The notes under the pieces: model-generated
The model's input: the letters and a program-made list of their open reading frames with translations, nothing else
What the model was told of the DNA's origin: nothing
The model's database searches: none
Assembly: GCF_004027225.2 (NCBI RefSeq)
Contig: NC_044291.2
Location: forward strand, 11,206,707-11,270,706
From: Strigops habroptila
Lineage: Eukaryota > Chordata > Aves > Psittaciformes > Psittacidae
DNA: 64,000 nt
Reading direction: 5' to 3'
Shown: one piece after another, positions 23,080-35,000 of the stretch
How positions within the stretch are numbered: the first letter of the stretch is position 1
Layout: the number at the start of each line of letters is the position of its first letter
Position numbers and translations under genes: made by a program

Positions 23080-26000
23080 CTATAGGAAGGCAGCACCACA
23101 ACTGGTCTGGGTTGCAAAGCATTTGGGGAAGATGCCAGTCTTGCCATTGCAGTGTCCTTCCAGCCAGTCCTCATTCACTGGGAAAACATAAAGGAGCAGG
23201 ATGAGCCCTGAGGCAGCACTGCAGAGCCCCCCCTGCAGCAGACTCAAAGCCTGCCCCAGCAGAAGCCTGCAGACGGGTCTGGGGAGCTACCTTCAGAGAG
23301 AACATCCAGCACATCTCCCTTGCTGAAGTCCAGGTCCCCTGGTCCCTGCGCAGGGTAGGAGTGCTGAGCCAGCATCCGGTAGAGAACGGGTCTGCCCAAG
23401 TGCGACTCCGAGTCCTACAGCAGAGTCAGCGTGGAGGTTGCAAGGCAAAGCAGAGATGAGAGCCCAGCAGAGCAGAGAGGCTGGTCACAGCCCACGTACC
23501 TGGCAGCACAGCACCAGCCTGCCATCCGTCAGCTGCTGCCACATCCTCTCAAGATCCTCCTCTCCCGAAACTGCTCCCAGCTCTTTGCCATCTGAATTCC
23601 TGTAGCTGCAAGAGGTCATTAACATGGCTCAAACCACCTCACTTAAAGCCCAACTCTGAGGCCAGCCTAGCCCTCTACCATCTTCAGTCTTCTAAGTCCC
23701 CCTTGTAAGCCAGCTCTAAGCTTTGCACATGGATGTGGGGCCATCCTACATGTTCAGTATGCAGAAAGGGGGACACCCTCAGCTCCTCACACACGTACTT
23801 GAGGGGAAGATCCTAAACTCTCCTGACTACACTGTGTCTCCAGGGGTGTCACATCAGGGCCAACGCACACTTATACCTGGCTCCCAAATTGCTCTGCCTT
23901 GATCCTAGTGTATCTCAAAGGCTGAGCTGAGCAGGAGAAAATCCAATGTACAGCAACTGCCTCTGCACAGAGTTCCTGTTCCCCCGTTTCCTGACCATGG
24001 CAGAGTTCCCTGGGAAAGATCCTTCAGGCTTCCAAAGCCCATGAGCCCATGTTATTCTCCTAACCACAAGCCATGGTAAGGTTAGCCCCCTGCAAGGAAG
24101 GCTGTGTGCTCAACCTTTGCTGAATCTCAGCTGAAGTGTTTTGACCCCAATTAAATGGTCCTAGGAGACTAGGCAGAGTTGGATGCCTGTATCTTAGAGT
24201 TATAGAATGGTTTGTGTTGGAAAGGACCTTAAGATCATCTCGTTCCAACCCCCTGCCATGGGCAGGGACACCTTCCACTAGAGCAGGTTGCTCCAAGCCC
24301 CTGTGTCCAACCTGGCCTTGAACACTGCCAGGGATGGGGCAGCCACAGCTTCTCTGGGCACCCTGTGCTAGCGCCTCAGCACCCTCACAGGGAAGAACTT
24401 CTTCCTTATATCCAACCTAAACCTCCCCTGTTTCAGTTTGAACCCATCACCCCTTGTCCTGTCACTACAGCCCCTGATGAAGGTCCCTCTCCAGCATCCT
24501 TGTAGCCCCCTTCAGACGCTGGAAGCTGCTCTGAGGTCTCCATGCAGCTGCTCCTCTCCAGGCTGAACAGCCCCAATGTTCTCAGCCTGTCTTCATATGG
24601 GAGGTGCTCCAGGCCCTGATCATCCTCCTGACCCTTATACCCACAGGGGGACGGCTGCTGCACCCTGGCACCCACCTGAGCCTCCCTCGCTGCACCTGCT
24701 GCCCCAGGCGCTCCTGCAGCAGTGCCCGCAGGTCCTGCAGCGCCGGCACCGCACCGGCCCTCAGCACCACCGTGCACTCGCAGCACACCCGCAGCACCAC
24801 GGGCCTGTCTGTGCTGGGGGAAGCGTCCCTGCAGGTCGCTGGGATCTGCTGAGAGAGGTGGCACCGTGCACAGGTGGGTTATTCAGACTACATCACCTCT
24901 CCATCCACAGAGAGACATAGACACAACCCCTCATCTCAGTGCTACCATGTAATGGTGGTGCAGCATCAGAGGGAGAACTATGGGTTCAAAGCTTGGGATT
25001 AGCTGTTCCTCCCATGACCCAGGAAGCCTGTTTCTGGGTCTGATCACACAGGTACCTCCCAACCTCAAGCCCAACTGAGCACAGCCCCAATTCCTCCAAG
25101 CAGCTGGAGAGGTGCAGCCGAGTTCCCATCTTGTGCTGCCTCCTGTCTGAAGTACCCCTGAACAAAAACTGCTCCAAAAGCCCTGCTAAGAGGGTGGCAA
25201 AGACAAAGTGAGCAGAGCTCATCTGCAGCTGGTACTGCCAGAGAGGTGCTGACCCCAGGTGGACACAGGAGCAATTCCAGCACTATCATACACAGTGGTT
25301 GGTAATGACATGGAGGTGCATCAGAGAAAAGCATCCCAGAACACAGATATGAATGAATTGTGGTACCCAGACTGACAGGAACAGAAACCACCACACAGGA
25401 GGGACAGCACGTAGTTCAAAGACAGCTCTCTTGCAAAATGGGCTGTGAAGTGTGTGCCTGAGGATGTTGCTGTGCCTGGGGCTCTTGGCTCCTTGAGGGC
25501 TGGCACAAGGGCACTGCCCTGCTAAGCCTCAACCTTTGGCTGCCTCACAAAGTTGCATGGTCACAAACTTGGAAGTGGTGGAGGAATGACCTCATGGGAG
25601 CCTCTCTTTGGAATGGGAAAAAGGGCAGAGGAAGAGGGTTTTTTTCCAGTGATTTTGGGGCAGCTCAGGAATTTTGGAGGATTTGGCCAGGAATCTGGCA
25701 CTTTTCACAGCCTTGAACACCTGAGGCTGTGCCAGCTTGTGGAACACCTTACCTTGGAGTCCACTTGAGCACCAGCACCATTTTCAGGGGCATTTTCTCC
25801 CCCAGAAGATTCTGCAGAACAAAACAAGAGCAGAGGAGCAGCACGTGCAGTCAGCAGAAGCTCCTCAGCTCTTCTGCAACCCCCTCGCACACAGGCAGCC
25901 AGGGCTGCAGTGGGCAACCAGCCTCCCCACGCACCCCCAAGGCAGGGGTGGGCACAGCTCCATGTAACACCCACTGAGGTCCCTGGCCCAGGGACTACCT

Positions 26001-29000
26001 GGCTTCTGCTTCACGTGGAGTCGGCTGGGAGGCACCTGGGCAGGAGGGAGAGGAATCCCATCGCTGATCTTCTGCAACAGAACAACATCAGAAAGGAGTG
26101 AGCAGAAGACTCTGGAGACTGGACAAGGCTGGTGCTGCAGCCAGTTATAAATGTATGGGTGCAATCCCAGAGAAAGCCCCAGAGAGAACAGTTCATTAAC
26201 TGGCTGGATGAGGTGGAGCACTCGGGATGGTGTCTGCAGCTCTTGTGTGTAGCTGGGGTGATGAGAGGTTTGGTGGGACACCTCTCCTTGGCCTCCTGCC
26301 CCTTGCTGGGTTGGCGCTGGAGCAGAGGGAGGCTGCTCACACTGTGCTGAGGGCTCTCCCCGCCATCTGCCACCTCACCTGGGAACTTGGGGTGGTTCAC
26401 AGTGAGACAGCCATGGAGCAAATGCCCAAGTGTGGGCTATGCCAGAGATTCATTTGGGAGTGGAAAACTGGGAATCACAGCAACATTACAACAATCATGA
26501 GCTTCCAAAAATCCCTCACAGGAAATAGGGGTCTGAGTTGCACCTTTCTGCACTGGTTTTGGACAGAAAATTATTTGGATTGTGTGGATATGCCTGTGGT
26601 GGAGATGGGAGATGAAGTTTTCATATGTCAAAGTTGAAGTTTAAGGCTTAGTGCATGGCCTCAAGGCAAAAAGCAGTGCCTCTAAGATATACTGTCCCAC
26701 TGAAGGAGATTAACCTGCTCTCTGCTGGTGAACCAGCACTCCTCACCTGCTTCTGTGCTACATCGAGTGGCTGCACACACCACAGGAACAGGCTGGATAA
26801 CCAGAAGCCTTAAGCCCTCAAACTCATCATTGTGTTCCAGTGGCTCGAGAAGTTACAATGGTCAGGAGAGCTGTGGCAGCTGCTCATCTTTGTGTGCCCC
26901 ATCAGCCCATGGTGGATAAGAGATAACACCACCTAGATCAGCTGGTGGTACAAACCACTGCGGCTCCTAACTCTCCTGTTGTTCCTGTTCAAGAGCGCTT
27001 GATCTTCAGTCTAGGTGTCTCAGTACTTCACACTCCATGTGTCTCTTACACAGTTGTCCTATCTTGTGATAATCTTACACATAAGTGTCCCAGATGTACT
27101 TCTTGGTCCCTCCCTCACCCCTGCTTGCAAGGCTGTCAGCTCACCCCTTTATCCATCTTTGAGGCAGGCTCCAGGAGAGAGCTGGGAATGCGCAGCTTCT
27201 GCAGGACACAAAGCAGAGCAGGGTGACACAGGAGCTGCTGCTCCGGCAGACTCAGCTCCAGCCCCCCCAGCCTCAACCTTTTGTTAGCCCCGCTCTGCAC
27301 TGCTTCTGCCCTTGCAAACCACCCCTGCCTGCAGCAACACGGGTGTGCCCATGGGGGCCCAGGGTCTCATACAGTAGTCCATGGGGCTCGTGTTCAGAAA
27401 TTGCTGACAAAATCCCATGGTTCTTTTGCATGTTTTTCTGCTGAAAGCAGTGCTGCTGCTGGAGTGGCTGGGATGTAACAGACCAAACACCCTGCTCCTG
27501 AACCGGATGCTTGGGCAGAGAACAGCCAGGATATTGAGGGATATCAGTGCAGCAGAATCTCTGTGTCTTCTGACAATCACTCCTATAAAGCTCCCAATTT
27601 CAACTGATCATTGTAGTTATGCTTTTTGTTTCCCCAGTGTCTATTATTTTACCTTTTTTTTGACTTTGAGTTTCATCTGACACTTCACTGAGCTTCAACC
27701 AGCACATTCAAACAGTTCCATAACTGCTCACTGTCAGCTCCAGCTGCTTTAGGTTATGCCAATCGTTTGACTGCCAGCTTTAATGCCTTAGGTCTTCTCC
27801 AGAGCCCTTTATAAAACCTGTCTGCACAGCTGAAACCCTCCCAAAACCTTCCCACATTAATGTAACAGAGGCACTACACACCGGGTAAGGACCAGCCTGC
27901 CTCCTCAGCTCTGGTAGAGCTCTCAGGTGACAAATACTGCTCTAAATGGTGGTCCTTGGTGAGGTCTGTTATCCTACAGGATCCCACAATAGGATCTTGT
28001 ATAGTGGGAAGCACAACTGCTCCCAAAAATGCCCATGTGGAGCTAAAGAGGTGAATGGCAGCAGCTGGTGGGAGCCAAGGGACAGAGAAATCTACAGTTA
28101 GCAACCGGTCTGTGGAAATGAGCTCCTGAACTCATCCTCTGCAGAGCTACAGGGTCCCCAGGGAATGTGCTCAGAGGGTTGCAGCAAGCTCCTGTCCACA
28201 GGCAGGGCTGTGGTCTCTGCTGGTGGGGATATGCTGGAGAGCCCAACCCTTGTCCTTACCTGTCCATCATGTATGGCTGTAGCCCAGCCATCCCCTCCTC
28301 TTGCCAGCACAAAGACCAAGCTGCTGGCTCCCACTGCCAGCTTCTCTGAGTCCTCGGGGTAGTAATGGGACAACACCCGGTAGTAGCCTGACTCACTGTC
28401 CCTGGAAACAGAGAATGAGAGCACCTTTACTAAGCCTGGAGGTCTGGTGCTGGACGCTTTGTTCCAGAACACTGCACTGATCCAAATTGTCCTGTGCCAA
28501 AAGTTTGAGGGGTTGGGAAATGATGATTTCCATTGCTACTCTTTGGTCCAACTGGGAACAAAAGCAGCCTGGAAAACATTGATTTCCCAAATGCAGCTGC
28601 TCCATTTTCATTGTACTGATAAACATTCTCCAGATCCAAGTAATTATTAAACAGCCTGAAGTGCTGCTGGTGCAACACACCAGGACAAATGGCTTTCATG
28701 CTCTTTGAACCAAGGCTGATGTGGGCTCAGCAGGGCTGGGAGGGGATATCTGGAAGCCTTGTCCTGGGCACTAGGATGGGGCAGCTGAGCATCCTCTGCC
28801 ACAGACCTGGGCAGGTCCCACAACCTCTCTCTGCTTCCGTTCCCCAGCCATGGCATGATCCAGGCCTGTCTCACAAGACTATTGGATCAACTCCTGCAAA
28901 CTACCCTGAGATTCTTGCATGAGAGATGCCACCTGCACTGCAGTGTCTTTGGCAGCCACACAAGCCTTTGCATGTTTGTCATTCCCTCCACCCTTGGCGA

Positions 29001-32000
29001 GAAGTGGGTGTAGATCCCACAGACTCTTCAAAGAAAGACATCAGAGAACAAAATGTGACCTTCTGAACAGAAATAGTGAGAGAAGAGTTAGACCAAAGTG
29101 GAACTGAACACTTACAGCAGAGCATCAGCACTGGGTTCATAAAAGCCCTGTTTCTGTGGGAGGAACAACAGCATCTGCTTATAACAGTACCTTACACAGC
29201 AACAATACTACCTTCTTTACTGTCCCTCTGAATACCAAACTGTGTTTTGTCTTTGCTTTTGACCACATTTGTCACACCACAGCACTCAGACAGAAGTCTG
29301 CTGCTCTACACCTTATCAAGATGTACCTTTTATTTCTCCCCCTCCCTCTTTATCCCATAAGGAGATAAATAACAAAATATCTTCCCCTTCCCTTGGTTCT
29401 AAGAAACTCAAATTACACTGCAAGGCAGCCATGCTTATGCTGACAAATTCAGTGATGTGCTGGGTAAGCATGTGTTGAGCACAGCAAAGTCTCCACTGCT
29501 CTTTTGACATGGCAAAGAGACAAAAATACATCTTCAAAGGGTTGGAGACTCACATCACTGAGTCCCTTCCAGCCAATGCTGAAGCCCACCTGGCTTTGAG
29601 TGGCCCCATGGATCCAGTCTGATACTGCACTGTTTCCTTCACCAGTGTGCTCTTACCCTGACGGTGTTAGGATCTGAGGCCCTACCTGGAGCTCCATTCC
29701 TCCTTTCACAGCTTTGTCCTGCTCACCTGAGGCCTGAGAGGCTCGAAGCCAATGTACTCATCATTGGGAATGATGGATGAGATCACCTGTTGGAGGACAA
29801 AGCAATGACTGAATCCAGGCTGGATGAGGAGACTCTCAAACTTCGTACCAGGTTATCTACTCAGATTCATTTCCTTCTGACATCCTGTGGTCAGGCACAA
29901 AGTAGAGCCATGCACATAGCGGAAAAAGCAGAGCTGGATTCCCAGAACAGCTTCAACCGTTCTTGTTCCTGGTTTTTAGTCTTTCCAAGGTTTCTTTAAA
30001 AGTATGTGAGTGAATTACTTTCCCTTCCCTTTCCTTTATTCCCATTGGAGCTCTCTGGCCTGTGGCACTTCTGCTGCCTGCACTGGTCCCAGAAGGGATG
30101 AGAGAAATTCTTTGCTGACTTGCATTAAGGGATGTGACAAAGCATTTGTCTCCCAAGTGCCTGCCTGTCCCACTGGGGATGCAGTAGCGCGTAGGAGCAT
30201 GCTGGAAGAACATGCTCCTCTTGAAAATCTCCTTGTCAGCACAAGGACAGTCACAGGATTCCCCAAGTACCTGCTCAGCTTTTTCAGAGTTTCAGGTGAC
30301 CAAGACTGGGAAGGGATTTTAGCACAAAGGGAAGTTTTGACAGAAGAGGTGGCAATTTAACAACTTTCAGCCTCTATGTGCCAGGTGCCTTGACTGGCTG
30401 CAAGCCCCGACAGTCCTGCTCTGGGGTCTCCACCAGCACAGTGAGCAGTGGAGCAGCCAACATTAATGCTCTCTGGAGAGGTCAGAAGGTGAGATTTTAA
30501 GCTGCTTGTTGTTAATCATAGTGATTACAAGCCTGTTACCTTGGGTTTACCCAGGAAGTCTTTTGAATCCAGCTGTTCAACTTCCTTCTTTCGTGGTCTG
30601 AAAAATTCCCCCAGAGGAACCTGCATGGGCTCTAAAAATAGACGGTTCTAGGGTAGGGAAAGCAGAGAAGGGAAAAGCCACAAGTGAATGTTAAATGAAA
30701 CGTAACAGCAGTAAAAAGCAAATAGAGCTTCCTTCTGTGGGCCAGATCAGTTCCAGGAAGACACTGGGGCAAAAATTACACCTGTGAACTTGAAAAAGGT
30801 CACTCAGGTTTAATGAGCACGTGCAAACTCAGCAGCCACTACCCAGCGTTGAGTCAAAGACTGACTGTTGGCACAGGATGGGTGAGAACAGAGGGCAGTG
30901 GAGTGAGGTTTCTTAAACAAATCTAAGAAGTTTTATATTTGATTTCAAATGTTGTTATTTTCTCCCCTGTTCAAGCACTGACTAGCATGCTAATAGCAAA
31001 TATAAATGATACACTAACGTAAAGCACAAACATGATGCTAGAAGAGATGATCAGATCTTAGAAAGGATACAAATGAGATAAGGAAGTATGGAGGAAGCAA
31101 AATAATGAACCCTCCAGGAAGAGTAAATCAGAGACCTGCAAGTTGTTCCTGGTCATAAAAAAGCTGTCTAGGTACTAGCAGGGACTAGAAAGTAAAACCC
31201 CCAACCTGAGAGGCTATCCCATAATTCTTCACTATGGTGTTGCTGTGCTATGAAGCACCTGGGGCTGATGGAGTACTTGATTAGCTGAAGCACTAGTTTG
31301 GTCGAGCATTACAAGCAAATTGCTTTGACTCTGTTACCAGGTGACCAAGCAGAGAAGAAAACCCAAACATACAACAATTAGCACATTGTTACCTCCTGTT
31401 TCTTAACTTCAACCCAATGCACATGCCCAGGAGCTCCCAGAGGGGCTCTTACCTGCACCTGCTGAAGGGCCAGGTCCAAGATTCCTGTTCTTCCTTCAGG
31501 TCTCCACACAACAGCCTTGTCCAGGGTGACTCTGGCCTCCTGCCACTGCTGCAGCTGGCACTGTGCTGCTGCAGTGCTGTACAGGACCTCGAGAGGGCAA
31601 GGAGAGAGCAGAACTGAGGGCTGAGACCCAGCAGGCACCCACCACGACTGACAGAACTCAGCCAAGCGACAGGGACCAGGCACTGGAACACCACAGGTAC
31701 AACCACAGCAGCCATCTACTCCCCACTGGTTGCACAGCTGAAAAAAGCCTTCATATTTAGAGTGGAAAGAGAGAAAAGCTGTATCTCTGCACCTCCAGGC
31801 TAGCTGCTGGAGCTGCCAGATCTGTTCAAGCCAAGGAGAAGCATGGGGAACACCAGGTGAGGACTCTGGTACCACACAAGTTTTAATCTTCCTGCATCTG
31901 AAAGGCCAGGAAGGGTTTTCTTGCATTTCTACCTACATGCAACTAGGTAATATTTTACTGTGCAGAGTAATTCTGACTGCCTTTCACTGCAAAATAACTT

Positions 32001-35000
32001 GACTGAAACTATTTCACATTGTGGTGGGCTGTGAATGTGCAGATTGTCAGCTGTAGCTTGTTACCCTTTAGCAGCATGTAAGTATGTTGGGTGGTGAAGT
32101 GGCAAAGTGTGGGAGTAGCACAGACTGGGTGTTGGGAAGCCTTGATCCATATGCTAATTAAGAGTGGGAGATCTCTTCTTGTCACTGCCCAACAGTCAGT
32201 GTATGGAAAGCTGCTGGCCCACAAGGCAGAAGTGTGGCCTCACAGACTTGCTGTCAGATAGCTTGCTATGTTACATGACAGGGTTATCAGCCTGCCAATT
32301 ACTTTGTGGTTCCTGGATGCAAGCAGTGCTTGGGGCAGAGGTGCAAATAATAGAATGCTTTTCCTCTGCTCCTTTATCACGACAGTAGCAAATGGCAGTT
32401 TGGGGGTGGTGGGGAAAGGCAGTCCTGAACATCTACAGGCACTGCAGGGATGCTGCCTCTTGGAGAGGCGAGGCAGCAGTTCTCACCCAGCTCAGAAGTG
32501 CTACAGCCTTGCAAGAGGCAAATGGTTTTGGATTTTCAAACCACACAGCACCCTCCACACAGGAGGATCAGCTGCAGCATCTGAGAGGTCACGCATGGGG
32601 AAAACTGATAGCGCAGTTCTGCAGGAGGATTGTTTGTGTTTTGGAAAATAAGCTGCAGGTAGATGTAAGAGTGAGACTCAGTCGATCCAGGATGCAGATC
32701 CCAAGTCTGGAGTGCCAGCCCAGTGAGAGCACATGTCCTGGCAATGTGGAATGAGGGACTGTGTGTTCACACCAGGAAAGGTACCAACCTCCTCAGGATG
32801 GCCTGGGGCACTCCTGCAGCCCCGAACCTTCCAAAGGGACTCTATTGTTTCTAAGTGTGTGTGAGCTCAGAGAAGGCAGTGCTGTGGCACTGAAACTGTT
32901 AAAGCCAGTGAGGTTTGGGTAATAGCACAGATGCCAAGGATAGCTTCTTCCTGCCAGGTGTAAGGTGCATGAAAGTTGACTGAGAAGGAAGGGGTTTCTG
33001 GGCACGCTCGACTTGAGTTACACAATAACTCCTCAACCCTGGGGAAGTAAAGAATTAAATACTCATTCCTGCATCTGCCTTTCGGTCTCTGTGTGCAGAC
33101 TCAGGAGAGAAAACAAAATGAACCCTCAGAGTACAGTTTCTAGCAGTCTTTTACACTCCAAATATTACAAATATTCACAGTCAATTCAGACTTAGATGAT
33201 TTCTGAACAGGCAGATTGACTCCATGTCACAGTATAAGAGCTGCAGAGTGAAGTGTTTCAGAAGCAAAACCCAGTTACAGCCCAGTGTGTGAGTTTAGAC
33301 ACAAAGGAAATGTGAAGACCAGTTGCTACAGCTGGGAAAACAGGCTTTCATGCACATAAGTTTCTTGGAGCCTTCATTATGGACCAATTCTGTTCCCATC
33401 TGTCTATACTTCAGTCTATTTCAGCTTTTAGAGCTAAGAAGTTCACAAAACTTACATATATATTTACAGGCATATGTCTAAATATTGCATTCATACATAG
33501 ATAAGCCAAAAAAAAATCCCCAATATACAAATTCCTGTCCATCTGCTCTGAAGAACTTTACTTTTCAAACTGCACAATTTGCTGAACCCTTCAGAGATGA
33601 GATTGTTTTATGACTTTTATGATTAAGTTCTGGTTTTACTGTTGTAATGCACTGTCGTGAAAAACTCTTGGGTTACTAATGCCTATTCCCCCCAGAGAGG
33701 GGAAGGCCTACTCACACAGGTTGACTCTTACCTCCCATGCATAGAGGATGTGCCTCAGCCCCAGCTGCTTGTAATCGATGAAGGGATTTTTTCTTAGGTG
33801 ACTGAAAGCCATATGGTAGTCAGAGAGAGCTTCTTCATACCTACAGTGCAGAGATGAGAGAAGAACATGAGACTAGAAAAGCTGAACACAGTTTTAAGAA
33901 GTTTGCCTGTGCAAACCTCATGAGGTTCAACAAGACCAAGTACAAGGTCCTGTCCCTGGCTTGGGGCAATCCCAAGCACAAACACAGGCTGGGGGAGACT
34001 GGATGGAGCAGCCCTGAGGAGAAGGACTTCGGGGTACTGGATGAGGAGAAGCTCCCCATGACCTGACTTCAGTGTGCGCTTCAGCCCAGAACCCCTCCGT
34101 GTGCTGGCTGCACCCCCAGAGCGTGAGCAGCAGGTTGAGGGAGGGGGTTCTGCCCCTCTGCTGCACTCTGGGGGGACCCCCCCTGCAGTCCCGATCCAGC
34201 TCTGGGGCAGCAACACAAGAGGGACGTGGAATGGCTTTGGACAAGGGCCTGTAGGGACAGGACAAGGGGAATGGCTTCAATCTGCCAGAGGGGAGATTGA
34301 GATGAGCTCTTGGGCAGAAGTTCTTCCCTGTGAGGGTGCTGAGGCGCTGGCACAGGGTGCCCAGTGGAGCAGCTCGGACATGCCAGCTGGGGCTCCACCA
34401 CCCCTGACTGCAGCTCTGCTGCAGAGGCACAGAGCTTGTAGCTGCTTGACAGGCAGCTGTGGGTGCAGAATCGCTCGGTTCAACTCCCTCCCAGAAACAA
34501 AGATAGTCATTTTGTGGAAATTAAGGTCTGGAAAATATGGGTAAAATAACGGGAAAGAGAATAACTGAACATGAAGGTAAGAGGGATCTGTAAAATCCTC
34601 CACCCACCTGTCTGAGCAGGATGTCACTGTGATTTAACGGTGCAAACAATGAGTAATCAATCCCATGACACTAGTGGAGCAATCCCAACATTAAATCAAG
34701 GAGCCTGAGCTCAGGTCCACAAATCCACTGTCAGCAGAGAGTGGGAGTTGGGTATTGTGGGGCAACTACATGTGTAGGGAGGCCAGACTCAGGGGTCCCA
34801 TGTGAAGGTACACCAAGCAGCATAATTACATTTTTTCATTCCCAAAGCAAATCTGAATGGCAACGTGACTCCTGGCAGCACCCCATAGAGGAGCAGCTTC
34901 TTTCTCTGTTTGTATGGGACAGTAATGTCATGTATTAGCCACCTCTGGGGCCTGGAGTTGTGCAGCTCCTGTCTTCTCAGTCTTATCAGTGATCAGATTT

